DNA of 42,588 nucleotides from an uncultured Lachnospiraceae bacterium (GCA_902790935.1 CADATP010000025.1:1-42588), one strand, 5' to 3'. Shown: positions 15,389 to 24,253, counted from the first letter of the stretch. Translations and numbers: made by a program. The notes: generated by a model from the sequence alone, not told the origin.

Positions 15389-17494
15389 TTAGTTTAACTT
15401 CTCGAATTTTAAAACCGTTGCGCTTGTCTTTGGAAGCTTTATCTTCAGGATGCCCGTTTTAAGGGGGTACAGAGTCTCTTTCAAAGAGTATCCCTCATCA
15501 GTGGACTGAAATATCACTTTCATATTTCCCGTTCTGTGTGTACCCACCTCCCAGGCGGTTATCTCCTTTTCAACTTCATGGTTATTGTTGTTGATAAGGA
15601 TTATGCACTGTTCGTCCCTGGTAAACCTTCCGTAGGCGATGAAATTATAATCGCTTCCGAGCTTCTTTATGGAGCCGTTTCTAAGCTCCGGATACTTTTT
15701 TCTAAGGGCGATGATATCCCTGTGGAACTGTATCATCTGCTGATCTTCGTGGCCCCAGGGATATGTGCGGCGGTTGTCGGGATCTGTAAATCCGCAAACA
15801 CCCGCTTCGTCGCCGTAATAGATCGTAGGCGCGCCGGGCCAGGTCATCTGTATAACAACAGCCTCCCGCATAACAGCCTTGTTGATTCCCTCCTCGGCAG
15901 CCCTCGGACCGAGAGTATTGGTACGTCCGACCTTATGGTTTGTTCTCGTAAGGAATCTTGAATGGTCATGGTTAGAGAGCTCATTCATCGCCACCTGCCA
16001 GGATGGCATTGAAAAGCTGGAGGTGTGGTGGATCATAGCCCCCCAGAAGCTCTCCGCATTTCCGAGAAGGTTCTCTCTGAAGTCATCACTGTGCTTTTCC
16101 ATACCGGTCAAAAACCAGGTTACGGGCTCCATAAACGCATCATAGTTCATTACGGTATCCCATTCATTGCCCTGTAACCAGTCTCTTGTGGTGCCGTAAT
16201 GCTCTGCGAGGATTATCGCCTCAGGATTTGCCGATTTAACCGCCTTACGGAAATCCTGCCAGAATTTGTGGTTAAACTCCGGCGAATGTCCGAGATCCGC
16301 CGCAACGTCAAGTCTCCAGCCGTCCGCGTTAAAGGGCGCTGAAACCCACTTTTTTCCGATATTTAAAATATAATCATAGAGCTGCCTTGAACCCTCGTAA
16401 TTGAGCTTGGGAAGAGTGTCATGTCCCCACCAGCCGTCGTATGTGGGATTGTAGGGCCACCTGCGGTCATCGGAGAAATCAAAATACTGTCTGTAAGGGC
16501 TGTCCGCACTTACAAAGGCGCCCTTTTCATAACCATCGGCATTTTCATATATCCTCTCTCTGTCCATCCACTTGTTGAAGGATCCGCAGTGGTTGAAAAC
16601 ACCGTCAAGGATTACTTTCATGCCTCTTTTATGGGCCTCTTCCACAACCTTGGCAAAAAGCTCATCGCTCTTAGTCAGATTACTGAAGCTTGTAACGCGC
16701 TTTATGTATCTGGTGGAAAGTCTGTTTTCCTTAGATCCCGGGGGAAGGAGCTCGCCGTCGTCCTCCACGATCTTTCCGAAATGAGGATCGATGTGGTCGT
16801 AATCCTGAATGTCGTATTTATGGTTGGAAGGAGATACGAAGAGGGGATTAAAATAGATAACCTCTACCCCAAGCCCCGCAATATAGTCAAGTTTATCAAG
16901 TACGCCCTGAAGGTCGCCTCCGTAGAAGCATCTTACATCCATAGTCGCCGGATCTTTATTCCAATCCTCAACCCTTATTACGGGCTCGCCTATGTAGCAA
17001 TACTCCCCCGACAAAACATCATTTGTTTTGTCGCCGTTGCAAAAGCGGTCAACGTAAATCTGGTACATTACCGCTCCCTTAGCCCACTTAGGAGTAGAGA
17101 AGCCGGGAATAATTCCGAAGTTGTAATACTCGTTGATATCCCTTGTGCAGCCCCTCATATCGTAGTAGCAGACAAGATTTCCGGTTGTAATCTCAAAGTA
17201 ATAGGAGAATTTCTCATCCTTTAGAACTACTTCAACCTCGTAATAGTCAAAGTGGACCGCTGTTTCTGCCTTAGTCATCAGGTATTTATTGCCATGCCAG
17301 ACAAGACAAACATAATCCACGTTGTTTTTGGCAGTCCTGAAACGAATCTTAACTGTAGAAAAAGCGTCCGGTTCAGCAGGAGATACATATTCGGCGGAAG
17401 TATCGCTGAATAATGCTCTCGTATTGAAAACAGGGCGCATCGTGTTAATATACTTTTCAAAATATAGTATTTTATTACGCTTTTCCAGATCCAT
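15389..17494 (-). CDS. Intracellular GH13 alpha-amylase / neopullulanase-like enzyme
   Basis: A 701-aa enzyme without a signal peptide. The N-terminal 130 residues form a beta-rich CBM34-like domain, the usual dimerising domain of cyclomaltodextrinase, neopullulanase and maltogenic amylase (GH13_20). The catalytic barrel has the conserved regions: I, KVILDGVFNHCG; II, GWRLDVAADLGH with nucleophile Asp about 396; III, ILAEHYG with acid/base Glu about 431; and IV, ELSNHDHSRF with Asp about 510. A beta-sandwich domain closes the protein. It should act on imported maltodextrins, cyclodextrins or pullulan fragments. The ATG start has AAGGA about 12 bases upstream. It has its own promoter and no visible co-transcribed partner. 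Exact substrate preference within the subfamily cannot be decided here. Confidence 0.92.
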   Translation of the reverse strand: MDLEKRNKILYFEKYINTMRPVFNTRALFSDTSAEYVSPAEPDAFSTVKIRFRTAKNNVDYVCLVWHGNKYLMTKAETAVHFDYYEVEVVLKDEKFSYYFEITTGNLVCYYDMRGCTRDINEYYNFGIIPGFSTPKWAKGAVMYQIYVDRFCNGDKTNDVLSGEYCYIGEPVIRVEDWNKDPATMDVRCFYGGDLQGVLDKLDYIAGLGVEVIYFNPLFVSPSNHKYDIQDYDHIDPHFGKIVEDDGELLPPGSKENRLSTRYIKRVTSFSNLTKSDELFAKVVEEAHKRGMKVILDGVFNHCGSFNKWMDRERIYENADGYEKGAFVSADSPYRQYFDFSDDRRWPYNPTYDGWWGHDTLPKLNYEGSRQLYDYILNIGKKWVSAPFNADGWRLDVAADLGHSPEFNHKFWQDFRKAVKSANPEAIILAEHYGTTRDWLQGNEWDTVMNYDAFMEPVTWFLTGMEKHSDDFRENLLGNAESFWGAMIHHTSSFSMPSWQVAMNELSNHDHSRFLTRTNHKVGRTNTLGPRAAEEGINKAVMREAVVIQMTWPGAPTIYYGDEAGVCGFTDPDNRRTYPWGHEDQQMIQFHRDIIALRKKYPELRNGSIKKLGSDYNFIAYGRFTRDEQCIILINNNNHEVEKEITAWEVGTHRTGNMKVIFQSTDEGYSLKETLYPLKTGILKIKLPKTSATVLKFEKLN

Positions 17495-17542
17495 ATATGT
17501 CTTACATCCTTCTTATCAGAAAGCTATAGTGACCATGCATTT

Positions 17543-17571
17543 ATTTTACAAAAAAATACGGTTAATAGCAA
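17543..17571 (-). promoter_or_regulatory. Promoter of the GH13 gene
   Basis: On the minus strand, TTGCTA (17571-17566), 17-base spacer with a T run, and TAAAAT (17548-17543), about 50 bases before the ATG. The -35 box touches the upstream terminator hairpin. Confidence 0.6.
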
Positions 17572-17573
17572 GC

Positions 17574-17604
17574 GAAAAGGACAGCCGGGGAAGCTGTCCT
17601 TTTC
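17574..17604 (-). terminator. Hairpin terminator, 12-bp perfect stem
   Basis: GAAAAGGACAGC (17574-17585) pairs perfectly with GCTGTCCTTTTC (17593-17604) around a 7-base loop. It lies about 140 bases after the ftsH stop on the minus strand. The T tract is within the stem, so it could work in both directions; it probably separates ftsH from the GH13 gene. Confidence 0.7.
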
Positions 17605-17703
17605 TAGAGAAGGTATTTCTTGGGGGTATAGCAAAAAAACTAATGTATTGGGGTACAATCAGTATATTATCATATGCCTAAAATGAAAGTAAGTCTCACT
17701 TTA

Positions 17704-17738
17704 CACAAATTTCACAACATCCCCCTTGAAATTTTGTG
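17704..17738. promoter_or_regulatory. Near-perfect dyad just after ftsH
   Basis: CACAAATTTCA (17704-17714) and TGAAATTTTGTG (17727-17738) pair with a single bulged base around a 12-base spacer containing a C run. It starts six bases after the ftsH stop. There is no T run on the minus strand, so it is not an obvious terminator; a 3'-end stabilising hairpin or operator is possible. Confidence 0.4.
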
Positions 17739-17744
17739 CAACTT

Positions 17745-19562
17745 TTACAATTCAAAGAGGGCCTCGAACTCTTCACGGGAGATTCTCTCTTTCTCAAGAA
17801 GAAGCTCAGCGCACTTGTGAAGTACATTTTCATGCTGAAGGATGATATCCTTTGCCTTCTTGTAGCAATCGTCGATGATAGACTTCACTTCTTTATCTAT
17901 CTCGCTCGCAACTTCCTCGCTATGGCTCTTGGCATGTGCAAGATCGCGACCGATAAATACCTCATCATCGTCATCTTCATAGCAGATAACACCGATATTC
18001 TCGCTCATACCAAAGCGGGTTACCATCATTCTGGCGACCTTTGTTGCTTTCTTGATATCGCTTGAAGCGCCGGTAGTAATATCGCCGAAGATGATCTCCT
18101 CCGCGATCCTTCCGCCCAAGGATACCTGGATATCCTGAAGCATCTTGCTCTTTGTAAGATACATATCGTCCTTTTCGGGAAGGGGCATTGTATATCCGCC
18201 CGCACCTTGGCCCGTAGGGATTATAGAAACGGTAAATACAGGGCCTACATCGGGAAGAACATGGAAAAGAATAGCATGTCCCGCCTCGTGGTAAGCTGTG
18301 ATCTTCTTTTCTTTCTCGGAAACAAGGCGGCTCTTTTTCTCGGTACCGATACCAACCTTGATAAAGGATTTTCTAATATCCTCCATCGAGATAAAGGCCT
18401 TGTTTTCTTTTGCTGCCTTGATAGCCGATTCGTTTAAAAGGTTCTCAAGGTCGGCTCCTGTAAAGCCTGCGGTAGTTCTGGCGATCTCCTCGATATCAAC
18501 GTCATCACCGAGGGGCTTTCCTGCGGAGTGAACCTTAAGGATTTCCTCTCTTCCCTTAACATCTGGTCTTCCGACAACAACCTTACGGTCAAAACGTCCC
18601 GGTCTAAGAATCGCGGGATCGAGGATATCAACACGGTTTGTAGCCGCCATTACGATGATTCCTTCGTTGGTCTCGAATCCGTCCATCTCAACCAGCATCT
18701 GGTTAAGGGTCTGCTCGCGCTCGTCGTGGCCTCCGCCCATACCTGTTCCGCGGCGTCTTGCTACAGCGTCGATCTCGTCGATAAATATAATGCAGGGAGC
18801 TTCCTTTTTAGCGTTTTCGAAAAGGTCTCTTACTCTCGAAGCTCCTACACCGACAAACATCTCAACAAAATCCGAACCGGAGATACTAAAGAACGGTACT
18901 CCCGCTTCTCCGGCAACAGCCTTCGCAAGGAGTGTTTTACCTGTTCCCGGGCTTCCCTCCAAGAGCACTCCCTTCGGGATCCTCGCGCCTAATGCGGTGT
19001 ATTTTCCGGGGTCCTTTAGGAAATCAACGATCTCCCTCAGCTCCTCTTTCTCTTCATGAAGTCCGGCAACATTCTCGAATCTGACTTTGCCTTCTCTGAT
19101 GACTTCTGCGTGGCTCTTTCCAAAATTCATCATCTTGGAATTGCCTCCGCCGGCTCCTGCTCCTGCGGTTCCCACAAAGAGCATAATAAACATAAATACT
19201 ATCGCTACTACGATGACGGCCAAGGGAATAAGTACCTTGAAAGTCCAATTCATCCAGAAGCTGTCTTTAACGACAGGGTCATATCCCTTATCTCTGATGA
19301 CCTTCTCGATTTCTGTAGCAGACGTAACATAAAGCCTTTTGTTTGATCCTGTATCGAAACCTGCCGATACATATCCCGCTCCCGATCCCTCGTCAGTGAC
19401 GATGGTGATCTCAGTTGTCTTGCCTTCGTCCATATCGGCAATAAACTGGTCGTAAGTGTAGGGCGATGAGTTGTATCTGAGTAAGTTGAGCACCACAACA
19501 AGCGCAACAACCAAAAACATAAAGATCAGATAGCCTCTAAAGCCCCTTTTGTTGTTGTTCAA
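17745..19562 (-). CDS. ftsH: ATP-dependent zinc metalloprotease FtsH
   Basis: A 605-aa membrane AAA+ protease that degrades misfolded membrane proteins and short-lived regulators. Two membrane helices (about 10-28 and 108-131) flank an extracytoplasmic domain. A Gly/Ala-rich linker precedes the AAA+ module with Walker A GSPGTGKT (about 203-210), Walker B IIFIDEID, and the second region of homology ILRPGRFDR with its arginine fingers. The zinc site HEAGH is at about 425-429, and the third ligand is in [12 protein letters not shown]. The C-terminus is a short helical region. The start is TTG with GGAGG nine bases upstream. It lies in the conserved Firmicutes order tilS–hpt–ftsH, 39 bp after hpt. 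Confidence 0.98.
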   Translation of the reverse strand: MNNNKRGFRGYLIFMFLVVALVVVLNLLRYNSSPYTYDQFIADMDEGKTTEITIVTDEGSGAGYVSAGFDTGSNKRLYVTSATEIEKVIRDKGYDPVVKDSFWMNWTFKVLIPLAVIVVAIVFMFIMLFVGTAGAGAGGGNSKMMNFGKSHAEVIREGKVRFENVAGLHEEKEELREIVDFLKDPGKYTALGARIPKGVLLEGSPGTGKTLLAKAVAGEAGVPFFSISGSDFVEMFVGVGASRVRDLFENAKKEAPCIIFIDEIDAVARRRGTGMGGGHDEREQTLNQMLVEMDGFETNEGIIVMAATNRVDILDPAILRPGRFDRKVVVGRPDVKGREEILKVHSAGKPLGDDVDIEEIARTTAGFTGADLENLLNESAIKAAKENKAFISMEDIRKSFIKVGIGTEKKSRLVSEKEKKITAYHEAGHAILFHVLPDVGPVFTVSIIPTGQGAGGYTMPLPEKDDMYLTKSKMLQDIQVSLGGRIAEEIIFGDITTGASSDIKKATKVARMMVTRFGMSENIGVICYEDDDDEVFIGRDLAHAKSHSEEVASEIDKEVKSIIDDCYKKAKDIILQHENVLHKCAELLLEKERISREEFEALFEL

Positions 19563-19601
19563 GAATTTGTCCTCCGTCTGGTCATTTTATAAATACTCGG
19601 A

Positions 19602-20129
19602 TCAGTCGAATTTAACTACTCCGATATAAGGTAAATTTCTGTATTTTTGGTCGTAATCAAGGCCGTATCCCACAACGAACTCATCAGGGATCTCAAATCC
19701 GGTATAGTCCACATTCACGTCGATGACTCTGCGATCGGGCTTGTCGAGAAGAGTACAGAGCTTTAAAGATGCGGGCTTTCTGTCCTTCATCATAGAAAGA
19801 AGATAGCTTAAGGTTCTTCCGCTGTCTACGATATCCTCTACAATAAGAACATCCTTATCCTTTATTGATTCATCAAGGTCTTTAACGATCTTAACGACGC
19901 CGCTGGACTTTGTATCACCGCCGTAGCTCGACACCGACATAAAGTCGAGAGAAACGTCTAAATTGATCCTTTTGGCGAGCTCGCAAAGGAAGAAGCTTCC
20001 TCCCTTAAGTACGCAGATAAGGTGAACCTGCTTTCCGGCGTAGTCCTTTGTGATCTGCTCTCCGATCTCCTTGATCCTTTTATCTACTTCATCTTCGGGT
20101 ATCATAACTTCAATATGATAATCAGCCAT
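19602..20129 (-). CDS. hpt: Hypoxanthine phosphoribosyltransferase
   Basis: A 175-aa purine salvage enzyme converting hypoxanthine (and usually guanine) with PRPP to the nucleotide. The PRPP-binding loop VLIVEDIVDSGRTL is intact, as is LICVLKGGSFF near the N-terminus and the C-terminal FVVGYGLDYDQKYRNLPYIG that contacts the base. The length is normal. The ATG follows AGAGGT. It begins five bases after the tilS stop and is followed by ftsH after 39 bp, the same order as in B. subtilis. Confidence 0.97.
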   Translation of the reverse strand: MADYHIEVMIPEDEVDKRIKEIGEQITKDYAGKQVHLICVLKGGSFFLCELAKRINLDVSLDFMSVSSYGGDTKSSGVVKIVKDLDESIKDKDVLIVEDIVDSGRTLSYLLSMMKDRKPASLKLCTLLDKPDRRVIDVNVDYTGFEIPDEFVVGYGLDYDQKYRNLPYIGVVKFD

Positions 20130-20134
20130 TTTAT

Positions 20135-21619
20135 TTACCTCTCGTAAGTTAAACTTAATATTGTTTTTGTGTTTTCATCTATAAAAAGGTCATCGCTTAT
20201 ACGGTAACCTACCAGCCATATACACTTTTGGCCCACAGCTACGACCGGAACCCGGTCCCTCTCGGAAGCAGGTATCTTGATATCGATCATATACTTCTTA
20301 AGACTCTTTTTCCCAAAACTTCCATCCGGGAGCTTAACAACAATCGTGTCTCCCGTTCGGCGGGTCCTAAGTTCAAGCGGCCCATCTATTTTATCACAAT
20401 CAAATAGTTTAGTATACTTGTTTGGATCATCCGTTTTCTTAAAATCTTCTAAATTAAGGCCGCTGCCCTCTTTCGGAAAAGTAGAAGAGACGATCCTCCC
20501 GATACTTTCGTTTAATAGCGTGCCTACATGGCAGTCACCGGCCCTGCTGCCCGATATGACGATCTTGTCATATTCTCTTTTAGCAAACACTCCCCTTGCA
20601 AAGTCAAGGGTTCTGTTTCCTTTTCTTTCAAGGAGATCAAGAAGCTGGTCAATCTGCAACGTGCCGATATCCTTCCCCCCCGATGTAACTATACAAAGAG
20701 CTCTGTGGAGAACTCTTCTTTTTATCGCAATATGGAAGCCCGCCAGCTTTCCGCAATCAAGCACTACTTCCCCCGCCTTTTGCTCTCCCACGCAATAAGC
20801 ATCCTTTTCGTCTTTACTGAAAACACATTCATCAAAGGCTTCTTTTTCAGCTTTTTCAAGGAAATCCTCCGTCTCCGAAAGAATCGTTGCTGAAGAAAAG
20901 ATCCTCCTTGCCGCTCCGGGAGCAATATCCTCCGCTGCGGGCAAGACAATATGCCTTATCTTATTTCTTGAGTAGGTATTATCTTCATTGGTCTCGTCGG
21001 TAACAAAACCAATGCCATTTTCGGAAAGAATCTGTTCGATCTCCCTTCTTTCAAGACAAAGAAGGGGTCGTATTATCGTAAAGCTGCCTTCCCTCGATAC
21101 CGGGATCCCTGTTAATCCCTTTAAGGCGCTTCCCCTGAAAAGATTAAACAGGACTGTCTCTGCGTTGTCATTCATATTGTGGGCAACAGCGATCTTAATT
21201 TCACTTCTCTTCAAGGATTCGGCCTGCGTATCTTCTGCCTTACAGGGCTCTTTTTCAAGTTTCAGGGCAGTTTCCTCAAAAGCCTCATACCTTATCCGCC
21301 TTCCGGCCTCTTCCTCGGATACTCCCCAGGCCTTCGAAAGAGACGGTATATCTTTTTCGTATAGATAAAAGGGAACATCCCACTTTTCGCAAAGCTCTCT
21401 TACAAAATCCGCATCTCTTGAGGCTGTCTTTCTGATACCGTGGTTTATGTGTACGACGCAGAGCTTTAAATTAAGCGCTTTTCTGAATTCACATAACAAA
21501 AATAAGAGGCAAACCGAGTCCGCCCCTCCAGAAACTCCGGCAATGATCGTATCGCCGGCAGATATCAGATTTTTGGCCTCCGAAAAGGAGGCCACCTTTT
21601 TAATTAACTCGTTATCCAT
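20135..21619 (-). CDS. tilS: tRNA(Ile)-lysidine synthase TilS
   Basis: A 494-aa enzyme that modifies the wobble cytidine of tRNA-Ile(CAU) to lysidine so that it reads AUA; essential in most bacteria. The N-terminal PP-loop ATPase has the signature VSGGADSVCLL (about 29-39), followed by VVHINHGIRKTASRDADF. The NMNDNAETVLFNLFRGSALKGL segment is the TilS-specific loop. The C-terminal half carries the TilS substrate-binding domain ending in SLKKYMIDIKIPASERDRVP. The start codon has only a weak ribosome site and lies six bases after the divIC stop, so it probably depends on coupling. It belongs to the rqcP–divIC–tilS–hpt–ftsH block. Confidence 0.96.
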   Translation of the reverse strand: MDNELIKKVASFSEAKNLISAGDTIIAGVSGGADSVCLLFLLCEFRKALNLKLCVVHINHGIRKTASRDADFVRELCEKWDVPFYLYEKDIPSLSKAWGVSEEEAGRRIRYEAFEETALKLEKEPCKAEDTQAESLKRSEIKIAVAHNMNDNAETVLFNLFRGSALKGLTGIPVSREGSFTIIRPLLCLERREIEQILSENGIGFVTDETNEDNTYSRNKIRHIVLPAAEDIAPGAARRIFSSATILSETEDFLEKAEKEAFDECVFSKDEKDAYCVGEQKAGEVVLDCGKLAGFHIAIKRRVLHRALCIVTSGGKDIGTLQIDQLLDLLERKGNRTLDFARGVFAKREYDKIVISGSRAGDCHVGTLLNESIGRIVSSTFPKEGSGLNLEDFKKTDDPNKYTKLFDCDKIDGPLELRTRRTGDTIVVKLPDGSFGKKSLKKYMIDIKIPASERDRVPVVAVGQKCIWLVGYRISDDLFIDENTKTILSLTYER

Positions 21620-21625
21620 TTTAAA

Positions 21626-21934
21626 TCAGTGGTTTTTACGGAAGATGATCTCTCCCTCCTGAACAAGCCCAAGAGATTCACGGGCCTTGTCAGCGGCGAA
21701 GCCTTTAGTCTGAGATTCTATCTCGTACTCGTCGATCTCTTTTCCGCGTTGTTCTTCATCGGCCAGCTGTTCGTTAAGGGACATTTCCTGTGTGTCGTAT
21801 GCGGCTATTCTGCTCTTAACGTTTCTACCCTGTACAAAGATAATTACAGAAATAAGAAATACAACCATAGCTACAAGCACAAAGCCCATAAAGCTGTTAT
21901 GTTTTTTTCTTCTCGACATTGCTGTTCTTGCCAT
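21626..21934 (-). CDS. divIC: Septum formation initiator (DivIC/FtsB-like)
   Basis: A 102-aa bitopic membrane protein of the DivIC/FtsB/FtsL type, part of the divisome complex that activates septal wall synthesis. It has a short basic cytoplasmic N-terminus (MARTAMSRRKKHN), one membrane helix (about 16-35), a coiled-coil segment rich in Glu and Gln (about 45-75), and the family-typical end ARESLGLVQEGEIIF. The ATG is preceded by AAGGAAGGAA. It sits between rqcP and tilS, the position of divIC in B. subtilis. Assignment as DivIC rather than another septum initiator relies on this context. Confidence 0.88.
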   Translation of the reverse strand: MARTAMSRRKKHNSFMGFVLVAMVVFLISVIIFVQGRNVKSRIAAYDTQEMSLNEQLADEEQRGKEIDEYEIESQTKGFAADKARESLGLVQEGEIIFRKNH

Positions 21935-22006
21935 ATCGGAGTTCCTTCCTTAAAAACATACGTTTACATAAATTTTACCCTTATGTAACAGGCGCGTCAA
22001 CAGGAT

Positions 22007-22249
22007 TTATCCTATATATTTAAACAATTCCTTGGCTTCGTCCTTCTTTACGGTCTCGGCTACGTCAAGCACCTCGACCTTAACCTCTTTGTTTCCGAAG
22101 GAAATTGTGATGACATCCCCTACTTTCACGTCGGTAGAAGCCTTTGCCACCTTATCATTTATCATAACTCTGCCGGTATCGCAAGCCTCGTTGGCTATTG
22201 TTCTTCTCTTGATAAGTCTTGATACCTTCAGGTACTTGTCTAATCTCAT
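22007..22249 (-). CDS. rqcP: RNA-binding S4 domain protein RqcP (YabO)
   Basis: An 80-aa protein made almost entirely of one S4 RNA-binding domain: MRLDKYLKVSRLIKRRTIAN, then GRVMINDKVAKASTDVKVGD, the classical alpha-L motif core. B. subtilis YabO/RqcP binds stalled 50S subunits and works with RqcH in adding poly-alanine tails during ribosome quality control; the family also includes Hsp15. The ATG is preceded by GAGAGGT. Context next to hup and divIC matches yabO. A terminator separates it from hup, so it is expressed by read-through or by a promoter I did not identify. A 72-bp gap leads to divIC. Confidence 0.9.
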   Translation of the reverse strand: MRLDKYLKVSRLIKRRTIANEACDTGRVMINDKVAKASTDVKVGDVITISFGNKEVKVEVLDVAETVKKDEAKELFKYIG

Positions 22250-22260
22250 ATCGACCTCTC

Positions 22261-22292
22261 AAAAAAACAGGCGCATCCAAATGGGTGCGCCT
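22261..22292 (-). terminator. Intrinsic terminator between hup and rqcP
   Basis: AGGCGCACCC (22292-22283) pairs with GGATGCGCCT (22278-22269), one G-U pair, 4-base loop, then on the minus strand G and a run of seven T. It ends only about a dozen bases before the rqcP start. Confidence 0.88.
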
Positions 22293-22316
22293 AAAAATTC
22301 TAAAACGATAAACTAA

Positions 22317-22589
22317 TTAGTTTACAGCGTCCTTAAGAGCCTTACCAGCCTTGAACTTAGGAGCCTTAGAAGCCTTGATCTTCATCTCCTTACCGGTCTG
22401 AGGGTTTCTTCCGGTTCTAGCTGCTCTCTTAGCAACTTCGAAAGTACCGAAGCCAACGAGCTGAACCTTGTCATTCTTCTTAAGAGCCTTAGTAACAACG
22501 GTGATGAAAGCGTTAACTGCTTCCTGTGCATCCTTCTTTGAAAGCTTAGCTTCCTCAGCAACAGCTGCAACAAACTCAGTCTTGTTCAT
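22317..22589 (-). CDS. hup: HU-family DNA-binding protein
   Basis: A 90-aa nucleoid protein that bends and compacts DNA as a dimer. The start [20 protein letters not shown], the [20 protein letters not shown] segment and the DNA-binding arm [20 protein letters not shown] are characteristic of HU. The length is exactly the family norm. A strong ribosome site (CAGGAGG) and the best promoter of the window precede it, and an intrinsic terminator follows, all consistent with a highly expressed single-gene unit. Confidence 0.98.
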   Translation of the reverse strand: MNKTEFVAAVAEEAKLSKKDAQEAVNAFITVVTKALKKNDKVQLVGFGTFEVAKRAARTGRNPQTGKEMKIKASKAPKFKAGKALKDAVN

Positions 22590-22647
22590 GTTTAAATTTC
22601 CTCCTGAATTATGAGATTATTTGGTAGCAAATAAAAGCTACTCTTTA

Positions 22648-22676
22648 TATATACTTACTTTCTGCCGTTTTGTCAA
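22648..22676 (-). promoter_or_regulatory. Strong sigma-A promoter of hup
   Basis: On the minus strand, a consensus TTGACA (22676-22671), 17-base spacer, and TATATA (22653-22648). The leader is about 50 bases and contains a short AT-rich inverted repeat (GTAGC with GCTAC). Confidence 0.85.
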
Positions 22677-22723
22677 GGAAATACAGCAAAAACGTGCATA
22701 TTTTCAGCCTTTTTTTGATATTT

Positions 22724-24253
22724 TTATGGCTCTTTTACCAAATCCGCGAAAGAAAATGATACATCTTTATCATCTCCGTCCACCGAGATGGTGTAACTGC
22801 GTGTAAAATAGCCCGACTTACTCAGGGTCAGAACATGTAGTCCCTCGGACTTTTTAAAGCTGCAGGGGCTGATTCCGACGTAGGAGCCGTCAAGATATAT
22901 TTCCGCTCCGGTGGGAGAATCAATATATACTTTGTAATAGGTAGAGGTTGTCTGGGCATCCGTAGCTCCGGTGCTGCTGCCCGTATCGCCGCTTCCCGTA
23001 TTTTCACTTTCGGAGGATGTGCTTCCCGCGCTTGTACTTCCGGTATTTGAACTTCCCGAATCTGTATTTCCCGCAGTCTCTCCCGAGGTCTGTCCGGAGG
23101 AGGTATTTCCCACGGTGCCAGAATTTTGCGTATTTTGATCTGAGGAAGAGTCTGTATTTGAAGTGGTATCGTCATTCTTTTCCTCTGTCTCAGACTTTTC
23201 GAGAGTAATATCGATACCTGCCGCAGGTTGGCCTACGTTAAGATACTGGGTGATCGTAGTGTATCCTTCCGCCTTGCATATCAACTGGTGAAGGCCGTAG
23301 GACAATTCCACAGCCTCCGAGGTATTTGTCTGCTCGCCGTCAACGTAGAGCTTCGCATTTGCCGGATTAAGGGAGAAAAGGATCTTTCCGGTCTTTGGCT
23401 TAGCAAATTCCACATCCGAAAAATCCAGAGATGACTCGCTGTTTCTGTTGATAACAACGCTCTTTTCCGCTACCGTTCCCGAGCCGCTTATCTTTACCTG
23501 ATACTTTCCCTCGGGAACCGTTATAAGCATATCCTCCGTCACCTTCTGGATAACGGAATTTCCAATCTCTATCCAGCCGTCTATAAAGCCCTGATGACCG
23601 GTAAGGCGCAAATATCCGTGACCTTTTTCGACATTGAAGCTGTAGACCTTGTTTCCGATCCCCTGAAAGGTCAGTTTGTCCGTGGGGATTATATCCTGCT
23701 CTGCGATGCGGTTCCCGTCCGAGAAATAAACGGCATCCTTGCTTATCTTATACACGTCCTCGCCAATGGTTACTTCTCTTTTAACTTCGTCGATAGCGTA
23801 TCTGTCCGTTTCGGATACGGCCCAGGCTGAGGGTGATAGCTTCATCTCGGTCAAATGCTTCTTGTCCTTGATAAACTTGACATCGACAATATCCCCGGGA
23901 TTTATCTGGCTAAGAGAGACCGTGCTTCCGTGCCTGTCGTAAAAGCAGGTCGTTCCGTCATACTCAAGGGTATAGTTTTTCTCGACATCAAGATTAAAAA
24001 AGGTTAAGGTCATTTTCTCCTCATCCTTTTTTATAAGAATGGGAGTATCGGCAGAATCGTAGCTGCCGGGACCATACACCGCAGGAAGATCATCCTTCGT
24101 CTCATCCCCCACTACAGGCGAAGGTATATCGTCCGTAGAGATCATCCCACAGCCGCCAAGAAGCCCCGTTAATAAAAGGCCCGCAAAAAGGATGGCACAA
24201 GCCCTCGGCATGCCCGAATATTTTGTTCTCCGCCTATTTGTTTTCTTAATCAC
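22724..24253 (-). CDS. PEGA-domain lipoprotein
   Basis: A 509-aa predicted surface lipoprotein. The N-terminus has a basic stretch, a hydrophobic core and a lipobox LGGC (Cys about 35). Two PEGA-type beta domains are visible: about residues 285-355 (GKILFSLNPANAKLYVDGEQ, then LSYGLHQLICKAEGY) and about 437-505 (KVYIDSPTGAEIYLDGSYVG, then EGLHVLTLSKSGYF). They are joined by an 80-residue low-complexity linker of Ser, Thr, Gly, Asn and Asp. The N-terminal half is beta-rich with unknown function. The start is GTG, directly after the cca stop with no gap. PEGA domains are usually found in exported or membrane proteins and may bind surface structures; the role here is unknown. Confidence 0.82.
   Translation of the reverse strand: MIKKTNRRRTKYSGMPRACAILFAGLLLTGLLGGCGMISTDDIPSPVVGDETKDDLPAVYGPGSYDSADTPILIKKDEEKMTLTFFNLDVEKNYTLEYDGTTCFYDRHGSTVSLSQINPGDIVDVKFIKDKKHLTEMKLSPSAWAVSETDRYAIDEVKREVTIGEDVYKISKDAVYFSDGNRIAEQDIIPTDKLTFQGIGNKVYSFNVEKGHGYLRLTGHQGFIDGWIEIGNSVIQKVTEDMLITVPEGKYQVKISGSGTVAEKSVVINRNSESSLDFSDVEFAKPKTGKILFSLNPANAKLYVDGEQTNTSEAVELSYGLHQLICKAEGYTTITQYLNVGQPAAGIDITLEKSETEEKNDDTTSNTDSSSDQNTQNSGTVGNTSSGQTSGETAGNTDSGSSNTGSTSAGSTSSESENTGSGDTGSSTGATDAQTTSTYYKVYIDSPTGAEIYLDGSYVGISPCSFKKSEGLHVLTLSKSGYFTRSYTISVDGDDKDVSFSFADLVKEP

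Noticed and set aside
16421..17224. 267-codon plus-strand reading frame opposite the GH13 gene
   Set aside because: It lies wholly within the amylase coding region on the other strand, and the amylase has all catalytic motifs.
22828..23175. Proline/isoleucine-rich 115-codon frame inside the PEGA gene
   Set aside because: It is an alternative frame of the repetitive Ser/Thr/Gly linker, generated by biased composition.
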